DNA of 32,225 nt from Rhizaria sp. SCN 62-66 (Eukaryota > Rhizaria, unplaced), in assembly GCA_001724265.1 (NCBI GenBank), contig MEDY01000343.1:1-32225 (forward strand), written 5' to 3'. The position numbers and the translations under genes are program-made. Below the pieces are notes generated by a model. That model made no database searches. It was not told the DNA's origin and saw nothing but the letters and a program-made list of their open reading frames with translations. This document shows, in pieces, positions 20,395 to 29,500 of the stretch; position 1 is the first letter of the stretch; the number at the start of each line of letters is the position of its first letter.

Positions 20395-21033
20395 CTCAGT
20401 ACCTTCTCCTCGACGCTCTACACAAGAGGAAATGTAACGAGGAAATGTCGTGTTGAGCATGTCTTACTTAAAGTCCCGTGCTTTCTTACTAAATTTGTAT
20501 GTGGAATTTGTATTTACATTACAATTAACGATGAATGTGTTCTGCATGACAAGGCGGCGATTCGGCCGCAGATCGGCACACTTGACAGGAGTCAACGCCG
20601 AAACGTTTGTGGTCACACTTAACCTAACACTCATGTGGCATATCCGAAAGGTTGCCGGTAGATATTTATATAGATTCAAGTTGTTCGCACTTAAAGGGGT
20701 TTGTAACTAAAGTAGCACATCTCTTGTACGATGTCTATGTGATAGCGTGTCTGTCAAATATCGACAGCCGTCGAACGAGCCAAATGAATCTTACGACTAT
20801 ACTCCGTAAAAACGCGTGTATACTTTGCCAATCAAACGCATACTCGGTGACAACTTGTCGGATGTTGCGATATGTATTATATCACGATTCCATTGTTATC
20901 TCAGAAGATTTCATTGCGTTTGTCTTCGCTCAAACAAGTCGTGTCTTAGTTGGGTCTCGTGCTATCATCTCATCCTTCGAACTTGTCTCTTCGCCTGCTC
21001 CTCGGATCTATTGACATACAGGTACAGCGCCCC
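20395..21033. other. Divergent promoter region between membrane-protein and acid phosphatase genes
   Basis: A+T-rich with no convincing frame. The right end, about 20990-21022, is pyrimidine-rich and finishes in ACATACAG 12 nt before the phosphatase ATG, so a leader intron is possible. If the membrane protein starts at 20460, its 22 extra codons lie in this stretch. Confidence 0.5.
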
Positions 21034-24000
21034 ATGCCTAACTGGTCGCCTGGGTCTTTCTCTAAGAGCGCTCTTGTTGTCGCTCTCGCGCTCGCCCTCA
21101 CCATCACCGTCGCTGCAACCTCTCACACTTCCCCAGCAACCCTAGTCCCTACCTCTCTTGCAGGGGCCTCCGCGTTCTCAGCGTCCCGCACGACTCCGCA
21201 CGACAACGCACTCACATCCATCGAGAACCTACTCCGTTTACTCGCCTCCGTCCCCGCGACCTCCATCACGACCAGCCCCACTCTCGGCTTCAACGATGTC
21301 CACGCTCGCGTTCACTCTGGCACTGGCAACGGCGTTGGCGTGAGTTCTCCCTCAAGTCTGTCCTCCAGCGCCCCATCTGCCAGCGACGCGCCCAAAAAGC
21401 CGCCGCGGCTGCACCCAATCCCTGACACGTTCCGTCCCGGCGACGACATCACTGTGTCGTGGAACAACGTGCCGCAACCCGACTGGATCGACTGGGTGGG
21501 GCTCTACTGCGGCGCGCAGGCGCAGACGCTCGACTACGCAGATCTGCAGCTCGTCGGGCTTATCCCCACCGGCGCTGGCAAGGCGGCCCGGTTCCCTAGT
21601 CTTGAGGAGCGTCGGTGCGACTACCGTGTCGACTATGTCAAGACGAGCCTTTTCTCGCCTGACGACAATAGCACCGCTGAGACGGCGACTGTGAGCGGCA
21701 TGAGTTCTGACGCGAGCGCGCATCTCACGCTGTACGACGACGACAACTACTACAGCGACGTTGAGGTCGCTGCATTGAAGGCCAACGCTGCTGCAACACG
21801 CGCCGCAGCTGCCGCTAACAGGGCCAGCCTGTCTAACGAGGACTTTGCTCTGCTCGCGGCGTACATGCCCAGCGTAGTCAACTCCATCATCAGTGCAGCA
21901 CCGACCAGCAACAGCGAGGTGAAGCTGCCGCAGCCAATTCTAGAGCACGCTCTGAGTGCGGGTCCGCCCAAACGCAGCAACCGCAAACCGCGCGTTTCTC
22001 TCGCAGCGGCCGCGAACGCTGCCGCTACGGCTCCTGGCGCTGTGACGATCACGGCGGACGGCGTCGTGGTTGGCGAGGGCGAGCGGTTAGAAGACAACGA
22101 GCGCTGGGCACGCGCGGTGTGGCGCCGTATTGTTTCTCAGTCCCGCGTCCTGCGCAACATTAAGCTCAACAGCAATAACAACAATGAGAGCAACAACAAT
22201 AATGGCATTTATCAAGAGGCGGTAACTGAGGTTTTGCAACTCAAGTCGTTGCTGCTTGAGAACTTCAGTAAGATCAAGCACATGTTCCGTTTTACTGTAA
22301 TTGCCACCGTCACCGTGCCCAGCTCCGTCCCGCTCTCGCGCCCGCACCAGGTGCGCCTCGCCCATAGTAACGAGACGGGGGCGCTCTGGGTGAGCTACAC
22401 CGCGCAGGACTCGGTTGCCGTGCGTCCCACGTGGGTTGAGTTTGGCACCGCCCCAAACTCCCTGTCGCGCCGCATTGCTGCTGCCAGTGAGACACACACC
22501 GCGCGCGAGATGTGCGCCGCGCCCGCTAACGTCACGGGACAAGTGCTGTTCTCGAATCCGGGACATCACCACAGTGCGCTGATGACGGGGCTCAAGGCAG
22601 ACACGCGCTATTTCTACCGTGTCGGCAGCGAAAGCACTGGCTGGTCGCCAGTCCACTCGTTCATTGCACCCGCCGCCTCCACAAAGCAGGGAGTGAACAC
22701 AAATGCGAACCCTAACGGCGACGTGGGCGCAGCTGCGAACGCCGACGACAGCGACAAACCAGTGCGCCTGGCGTTCGCGAGCGACTGGGGCAGCTACAAG
22801 GCCCCGCGCAGCCACTCAACCGTGTCACGCATTTTGGCCGACGCCGTGGCCGGCGACGCCGCGACGGGGGCCGCTGCGCCACCGCTGCGCGCCGTGTTTG
22901 CCGTCGGCGACGTGAGCTACGCACTGGGCTCGACGCTGCTGTGGGACAGGTTCCTGCGCATGGTGGAGCCGTTGTCGTCGCGGGTTCCGCTGCAGGTGAC
23001 CGTGGGCAACCACGAGTACACGTACCGCACGAGCGCCACGGGCACGGACATCACGGGCGAGCAGTACCCCGGGTGGCACCCCAAGTGGGGCAACATGCGC
23101 CACGACTCCGGCGGCGAGTGCGGCGTTGCTTTGGCGCGCCGCTTCAAGTCACCCTCGGGCCCTGGTGCGCGGCCCGCTGCTGCTGACGTCAGCAGTGGCA
23201 ACGCCAGCAGCGACGACGACAAGGACCAGGGCAACGGTGTGTTTTGGTACGCACTCGACCAGGGCGCGGCTAAACTCATCGCGCTGTCAAGCGACCACGA
23301 GTGGACCCACGGGTCCCGCCAGCACGCGTGGCTCAACCGCACTCTGGCCGCGGTCGACCGCACCACGCAGCCATTTGTTATCGTGCTGATCCATCGGCCG
23401 CTGTATACCACGCAGCTCTGCGAGGACGACGAGCAGATGGTGGCGATCCGCATGCGCGCCGAGCTGGAGCCGTTGCTGCAGTTCCACCGCGTTTCGCTCG
23501 TCATCAGCGGCCACCAGCACTCGTACGAGCGCTCGTGCCCGGTGCACGGCGAGCGCTGTGTGGAGCAGCCTAAAAACTGCGACAAGCGCACTGGAGAGTG
23601 CCGCAAGCAAGCCGTGGGCGCGCATGGTTACGCTGAAGGCATTGCCGCTGCAGCTGCCTCGGCAAGTGCTGGCAGTGCTGAAGCTGATATCTTGTGCGAG
23701 AGTGGCGCGGCAACCTTCGGCGCTGGTTCTGCTGCCGTCTCGCACTGCGCCGGCCGCCGTGACCCCAACGGCAACAGCAACAGTCACGGCGACGATGGGG
23801 ACGATGATGCGAGCGTGAGCGGCGACGACACGGAGAGCAAGCGCAGTCTGTACAGCCACGTGTGGCGCGGCACGGTACACCTGGTCGCGGGTAACGCGGG
23901 CGCACCGCTGCAGCCGTGCGGTTTCAGCGATAAGTTCGGCAAGTACAGCGTCGAGCGCGAAAACGTGCACGGGTATTTACGCGCGACTGTGAGCAAGAAA

Positions 24001-24078
24001 CGGCTTGAGGTAGAGCACGTGCGCACTGACGACGGCGGCGTTCATGATCGGGTCACCATCTTTCCCTGGCAGGACTAA
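21034..24078 (+). CDS. Secreted purple acid phosphatase (metallophosphoesterase), long form
   Basis: Dinuclear-metal phosphatase hydrolysing phosphate esters outside the cell or in acidic compartments. Single exon, 1014 residues, TAA stop. The ATG at 21034 is chosen because it opens a signal peptide (SALVVALALALTITVAA). An N-terminal beta-sandwich near residues 125-200 (FRPGDDITVSWNNVPQPDWIDWVGLYC) resembles that of large plant-type enzymes, and a fibronectin-like domain follows an insertion (about 440-550). All metal ligands are present: Asp584 (SDWGSY), Asp626 and Tyr629 (GDVSYA), Asn659 (GNHE), His787 (VLIHRPLY), and His827/His829 (GHQHSYERSCPV). Substrate-side motifs HDSGGECG and VAGNAG are also present. 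It is much longer than typical plant PAPs (about 600-650) because of disordered Ala/Asn-rich insertions at about 255-425 and 870-930. It should be catalytically active. Confidence 0.95.
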   Translation: MPNWSPGSFSKSALVVALALALTITVAATSHTSPATLVPTSLAGASAFSASRTTPHDNALTSIENLLRLLASVPATSITTSPTLGFNDVHARVHSGTGNGVGVSSPSSLSSSAPSASDAPKKPPRLHPIPDTFRPGDDITVSWNNVPQPDWIDWVGLYCGAQAQTLDYADLQLVGLIPTGAGKAARFPSLEERRCDYRVDYVKTSLFSPDDNSTAETATVSGMSSDASAHLTLYDDDNYYSDVEVAALKANAAATRAAAAANRASLSNEDFALLAAYMPSVVNSIISAAPTSNSEVKLPQPILEHALSAGPPKRSNRKPRVSLAAAANAAATAPGAVTITADGVVVGEGERLEDNERWARAVWRRIVSQSRVLRNIKLNSNNNNESNNNNGIYQEAVTEVLQLKSLLLENFSKIKHMFRFTVIATVTVPSSVPLSRPHQVRLAHSNETGALWVSYTAQDSVAVRPTWVEFGTAPNSLSRRIAAASETHTAREMCAAPANVTGQVLFSNPGHHHSALMTGLKADTRYFYRVGSESTGWSPVHSFIAPAASTKQGVNTNANPNGDVGAAANADDSDKPVRLAFASDWGSYKAPRSHSTVSRILADAVAGDAATGAAAPPLRAVFAVGDVSYALGSTLLWDRFLRMVEPLSSRVPLQVTVGNHEYTYRTSATGTDITGEQYPGWHPKWGNMRHDSGGECGVALARRFKSPSGPGARPAAADVSSGNASSDDDKDQGNGVFWYALDQGAAKLIALSSDHEWTHGSRQHAWLNRTLAAVDRTTQPFVIVLIHRPLYTTQLCEDDEQMVAIRMRAELEPLLQFHRVSLVISGHQHSYERSCPVHGERCVEQPKNCDKRTGECRKQAVGAHGYAEGIAAAAASASAGSAEADILCESGAATFGAGSAAVSHCAGRRDPNGNSNSHGDDGDDDASVSGDDTESKRSLYSHVWRGTVHLVAGNAGAPLQPCGFSDKFGKYSVERENVHGYLRATVSKKRLEVEHVRTDDGGVHDRVTIFPWQD

Positions 24079-24410
24079 GCAAACCGCATACATTGCACCA
24101 AGTGCCTGAAATGCTATGAGTTTGACTCATCGAAGCTGAAGTGTCACTTGTGCAAGTGGCACTGCCTCATTGTTGGTGATACTCGCTTACTTTTGCACTG
24201 CTTATTAACATTTGAGTATACAATACAACATCGCAACTCGCACCACATCGAGTCAAACTTTGGAATCTGTATGGTCATGAATGGGCCTTCATCGTTCATT
24301 CAATACTCGTGTTGTTCTAAGTAGTAAAAGTAGTGCAACTAGGCCGTTCCATTGCCATATCATGTAACTATGTAAACATGCAGCGCTTAATGTGTTTCTC
24401 AAGCGTTCTC
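24079..24410. other. Convergent intergenic region with phosphatase 3' UTR
   Basis: A 332-nt gap between convergent genes. It contains the inverted repeat at 24141-24162. The phosphatase frame stays open after its TAA to about 24321 and would encode a Cys-rich stretch; see findings. No independent gene is called. Confidence 0.6.
24141..24162 (+). repeat. Inverted repeat / potential RNA hairpin in phosphatase 3' UTR
   Basis: GTGTCACTTG followed by TG and CAAGTGGCAC. Read as RNA, the arms pair along 10 positions with one G-U pair; the two-base centre would open to a four-base loop. It starts 63 nt after the stop codon, so it could act in 3' processing or stability, or be a dyad binding site. 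Confidence 0.6.
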
Positions 24411-25497
24411 TCAGTCAAACAGCGCCGCCTCGCGCGGGTCCTCTGTCATCTCACTGGGCACGGCACCGACCTTCGACAGGGCCCACTCAACGTCGTCCGC
24501 TGTCGTCTTGGCGCCGCAGAAGCCGTCGAGCGTGGCCCACTGCCGCATGGGCCGGCCGCGGCGGTATGCCATGACGACTGGACAGTCCCCCAGGGGAACT
24601 GACTGGAGCGCCGACGAGTGCGCCATCTTGACGAACTTGGTCGATGGGAAGCGGGTGCTGACAGCGGCCAGCAGCTCCATCAGCGCCTCGGACGCGGCGT
24701 GCGCGGGGCGGTACACGAGCAAAACGACGGGACCGTTCTGCGACGCCGCGGAGACCTCCTCAGCGAAGGTCTCGGGTGCGATTTCTACCATGAGCCCCGC
24801 GGCGCGCGCCGTGAGCGACGATGTCGCCAGCGAAGACGCGCCTGCGGAGCTCGCGGCGGCCGCGGCTGCGCGCTGCTTGAGCTCGGCGATGCGCGCGCGG
24901 CGCATGTCCTCGACCAGGCGCGCGACGGAGCCGTCGCCGGCGTTGTCGTCATCGGCGAACAGGCTGTCAGCGTCCGAGTCGGAGTCCGACTCGCTGCCCG
25001 CGTCGACAGGCGCCACGCGCTCGCCGTGCGTGTTCGAGGCGACGGCGCGGGCGGCCTCGTCGGCCTGGCGCGCGACGTGGCGCCACTCGCGGCCCGACGG
25101 CAGCTCCGCCTGGCCCGCGGAAGTCCGCGACACGTGCATCGCGTTCAGGCGGTCCGCCGAGGCCGCGGCCATCGTGGCCTCCAGCGCTGCCAGGCGCGCG
25201 GGGCGCGAGCGCGCATCCTGCATGCGCTGCACGTGCTCCAGGTGCAGTTTGTCGTGGTCAGGGTCCTTCTCGGGGGCCGTGTCGATGCCAGACTTGTACG
25301 CGAGCTCGTCCACCTCGGTGAACTTGTCTGCGCAGGGGATGCAACACGGCGAACGCAAAACAGTGAGTGATAGTGAATCAGCATAAATGAGTGCATATTA
25401 GCAATGGAATCCCCGAATACGTAAGTATAAAGTTATAGAGTAACGTACCGGACTCCCAGGGCTGCTCGTCGTCGATGTCTTGCCACGGAAGACTCAT
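24411..25497 (-). CDS. Phosducin-like protein, PhLP2 type (PDCL2/PDCL3-like)
   Basis: Cytosolic thioredoxin-fold co-chaperone; relatives assist the CCT/TRiC chaperonin in folding actin, tubulin and other clients. Exons 25449-25497 and 24411-25327 join over a 121-nt intron (GTACGT...GCAG) to give 321 residues and TGA. The start MSLPWQDIDDEQPWES was chosen because phase and junction (GAG TCC G|AC AAG) lead straight into KFTEVDELAYKSG. The helical N-terminal half carries an acidic, casein-kinase-like Ser/Asp cluster (SESDSDSDADSLFADDD, about 140-160), then VARLVEDMRRARIAELKQRAA. The C-terminal thioredoxin fold runs from VEIAPETFAEEV through VVLLVYRPAHAASEALMELLAAVS, KFVKMAHS and PLGDCPVVMAYRRG to DDVEWALSKVGAV, which matches the DELEWKLSESGAI end of PDCL3. 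No redox CxxC is present, as expected for phosducin-like proteins. The assignment to PhLP2 rather than PhLP3 is by motif memory. Confidence 0.85.
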
Positions 25498-26544
25498 CTG
25501 CTGCGGTGAAGCTCTTGGCGTAGCGGGAAGAAGCGTACACAAAGCAAATCAAGAGGTTAGACAAAAGGTGTAAGATATATGTGAATATGCGTCATTTAAA
25601 ATCCAGTAGTGCTATACTATTACCACTGACGGATGTTATGAATGTGTTCTGAGAGGTGGCGTGTCACGCGCACGACGATCTTCCGCTCGCGACCCAAAGC
25701 GACCAATGATCTCAATACGCAAACTTCGCGAACGCATGTGATAGCAAGACCCTCGGATATCAGTACGATAACAGCACTTAATATCGGATGTACTCGTTAA
25801 ATTCGTATAGGTGTAGGTCCTGAATCGGATGACCTGGGAATTTGAGGCAACCACGAAGAGGTGGACGTTGGCCACCGCGTATCTGCAACACAATCTCGAA
25901 TATGTCGAGTAATTCTAGAATAATAAATATTAACACAAGAAACAATCATCTCTGCAGATCCAAGAAATCACACATATGATGCTATATCCTCAGAATTTGA
26001 TGAGATGCACGTCTGATTCTGATGCTGGCAGGGCTCGGAGGGCGTCGACCCAATTTCGAGGCCAGACCGTCAGCAGGGACAGGACACAAATAGAAATTAC
26101 AATATTTTGTTTCGGAACGTCCGTTGCCTGGGCTATGCGTGCACTGTTATATGAGTTGATATCTGATCTAGACAAACATTCAAGCGTTTGTGGTTCTGTG
26201 CATTTTTTTCCCTGAATATCTTGGCTTTCCCATTGGGCCCCGTGAGCCACCTCCGCTGGTCACGTCGGCTGCCGTTGCCTCTGCGTTCGGTGCCCTAATC
26301 TCACTGTTTGGGTTTGTATTTCTGCATTTCTTCTACTTTGTACAGAAGAGGTTTCCTTTTTGTCTTTTCTTGACCCGAGAGCTGCGCCGTAGCCCTCTCG
26401 ACCTCTCCCGAACCCACACGGTCGCGTCACGCCCCCCACTCGTCGTGCCACCTCCTCCGCGCGGTCCCCTGCCCCGCCCTCTTTCTCTCCGCGTCTCTCC
26501 CTAGCTTTTTGCGCCGCGTCCAGCCCGCTTGCTCCGCGCCGCCG
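25498..26544. other. Divergent intergenic region upstream of PhLP2 and DENN genes
   Basis: About 1 kb. Positions 25500-26180 are A+T-rich without a supported frame or RNA gene. About 26330-26520 turns strongly pyrimidine-rich (CT-rich), typical of a leader or initiator just before the DENN ATG. No repeats or mobile element are seen. Confidence 0.5.
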
Positions 26545-29500
26545 ATGTCGCAGCCGCCGCAGAAGCCGAAACAGGCCGCGCAGCCTGACCCGTTGGCCAA
26601 CGTTAAGTCTGGTTCCTACCGTTTCACGGATGAGCAGCTCCAAGCCATCGCGCATGACGTACGCCCTTCATTCTGTCTCTCGCAAGTCACATCTCTCCCG
26701 ATATTACCCCTTTTGGCGCGTTTTATGTAGCTCTTCACTTTCTCGCTGTAATTCTAACCTTTGTCGCTCGTCTATCCTATTTTTCTATATGCTTTATCTG
26801 GGTGCTTCAGGCTGCGAACGGCTCGACCTCGTTCCCAGTCCCGTCTCGCTCTCTGCCCATCTCAGTGGCGCACGCCAACGCCGCAGCCGCGCCCGTTGCG
26901 CCGTCCCCGACCTCCGGCAGCGTGTCCTTGGCTCTGGAATCCTTCCTCAACTCGCCCCCGCAGTCAGCCACCCCCGGCAGCACCACGCCCTGGCAGCCCC
27001 AGCAGCACGCGCAGTCGCAGTCGCTAGCGGGCCAACTGCAGCAGCAGCGGCCGACGCTGACCAGCACGGCCTCAGCGTCCAGCTCCCACAGCAACAGCAG
27101 CGGCACCCCGTCAAGCAACGGCAACGGCGAGTTCACCTTCCGCATGGCCGGCGTGCCCACCGGCGCCCTCAACACCGCTGCGGCGGCCTCTGGTGGCAGC
27201 AGCGCGTCGCCGGGGCTTGCGGGCGGGCTTCACACGTCCAACATCTCTAGCCCGCACCTGGGCGCCGCTGGCGGCGGCACGCTTCGCTCGCGCGCGCGCA
27301 CGTCGTCGATCCCGGTCCCGGTCTCGGCCGCCGAGGCGCTTGCACTCGCGGCCGCGACGAACGGGAATCTTGCCGGGAGTGTGGCCGGCGGCGGGCGCGG
27401 CGGGCTGAGCACGCCGAGCGGGCTTAGCTCGCCGTCGTCGCCGCTGTCGCCGCTCGCCGGCGTGCCCATCGAGGCCGCCTCCGCCTCCCCGCCTTCTACT
27501 ATGGGGGGCATGGGCTCCACTCTCGGCGCAGGGCACTTGGGCAGTCAGTCGGCCGCCGCAGGCGCTGCGGGCGTCAGCTCGTCCCCCACGCTCTCCGGCC
27601 TGACCCGCGGGGCCCGGTCCGCCTCCCGCGCCAGCGCCAGCCCTAGCCCCAGCCCGCTGCCGCGCGCGCTGCCCCTCGGCGCCGTCGGCGCCGTCGCTGC
27701 TGGCGAGTCGGCTGCCGGCGGGCCCGTGGCGCCGTCGCCGCGGGCCGGCGCGCGTGGCAGCTTTGGCCCCGGCGCTGGGGATGCGGCGAGCTGCAGCGCA
27801 GTCAGGCTCGGGCTGCGGCCGCGTGGCGCGTCCGCGGCCTTGTCGTCGCCGCCCACCGGCGCCCTTAACACCGCCATCACTGGCAGCAGCAGCAGCAGTA
27901 GTAGTGTTGGCGGCGCTGGTCCCGGTCCCGCTCAGCCGTACGGCACCGCCACGGGCGGGTTTCCCACCGCGAGCGGCGGGTTCCCGACTGCGAGCGGCGG
28001 GTTCGACGGCGTCTACATGGGCGACAATGCGGGCCACGCAGACTACGTCGCCGCCGTGGCGTCTGCGCGCCGTGTCAGCATGTCGGGCCGCCAACCCACG
28101 CTCAACGCCGACGGGACCTTCTCCGACGCGCCCGCCCATAGTGCTGGGGCGGGGGGCGCGGCGTCGCACGCCGGCAGCGGCGTGTTTGGCGGGTCCATGT
28201 CCAGCCTCAGCGCCTCCAGCCTTGGCTCCCTCGGGCTCGGCGTCGGCAGCGGCAGCGGCGGCATTGGTCTAGGCTCTGGTGCGGGCGCCGGGGCTGGCGT
28301 GGGCCGCGCGCGCGCTGCGTCGACGGCCTCTGCCTCCGCGGCGGCCGCTCTGTTGGCCCCGGCCGGCGGCACGTCCCCCGTCGCAGAGGAGGGCTACGAC
28401 CACCACGACCACGAAGACGACGGCAGCGGCGGTTTGAACCGTGGCGACACCTCGCTGTACCTCTCGGACCCCGGACTGGGCTCGCCTGAGGGCAGCGCGG
28501 CCGGCGCGGGCGCGGTCGACGCCGTGGACGCCGGCGCCGCCGCGGGGGCGCTCGCTGGCCTCGGCCGCGGCAGCCTCAGCGGCGGCGGCGGCACCATCAA
28601 GAGACCGTCGCCTTCGCTGCACCGGCGCCGCGAGAGCGGCCGCCTCTACAGCAACGCCGCCGCAGATGGCAGTGGCAGCGGCGGTGGCAGCGATGCGAAC
28701 GCGAACTCTGGCCTCACGCCAGGGTTGGTCTCCGTGACCGCCTCTGGCTCGGCGGCCTCTAGCTCCGCCGCTGTCCACGGTCACCGCGACGCATCTTCAG
28801 TGGACGACGGCGCGGCCTCAACGACGACCGACGGTGAAGGCGACAGCGACGGCGACGGCCGCGGCGGGCTGCGTGCGGGCGGCGGCGGCAGCGGGGCGCA
28901 CCGTTTCTCCTCCATCCGACACCTGGTGCAGTTGGGCACGCTCTCCCGCGGTGCGCTGCTGGAGGACCCCACGACGACGGCGGCTGGCTCACTGGGCAGT
29001 CCGCGGGCCTCGCGGGCCGCCGCCGCCGCCTCTGTGGCCGCCGCGGCCGCCGCCGCCACCGCGGGGGGCTGCCCCGAAGAGCACGACGACGGGCTACACG
29101 GCCGCGGTCACTCTGGCGCGCTCTGCGACCACGAAGAGGGCGACGAAGAGGGCGCTGCGTCAGGTAACACACCGCACAAGCACATGCGCAGCAGCAGCCG
29201 CAGCAGCACCGGCAGCGCCGGCGGCGGCGGCAGCGGCGGGGAGCGCGTCCGCCGCCTCAGCATCACCGACCCGCTGCCGCAGCTGCCATCCGCACGCACC
29301 GGCGCCGGCGCCGGCGGCAGCGGCAGCGGCCTCGGTGGCGATGGCGGCGACGCGGCCGGCTCGAAACTGGCCCGCGACTCGTTCTTCGATGTCTCGCTCG
29401 TCTCATCCTCGTCCTCGACCTCCGCGGCGTCGGCCTCGTCGGCCGCGGCCGAGGCCGGCGGCGCGGCCGAGGGCGGCGGCATGGGCATGGGCATCGGCAT

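Noticed and set aside
4045-24078. UAA also reassigned
   Set aside because: ETF-QO ends with the family's exact C-terminal motif (PEGGGGPAY.GM) immediately before TAA, so TAA is a real stop.
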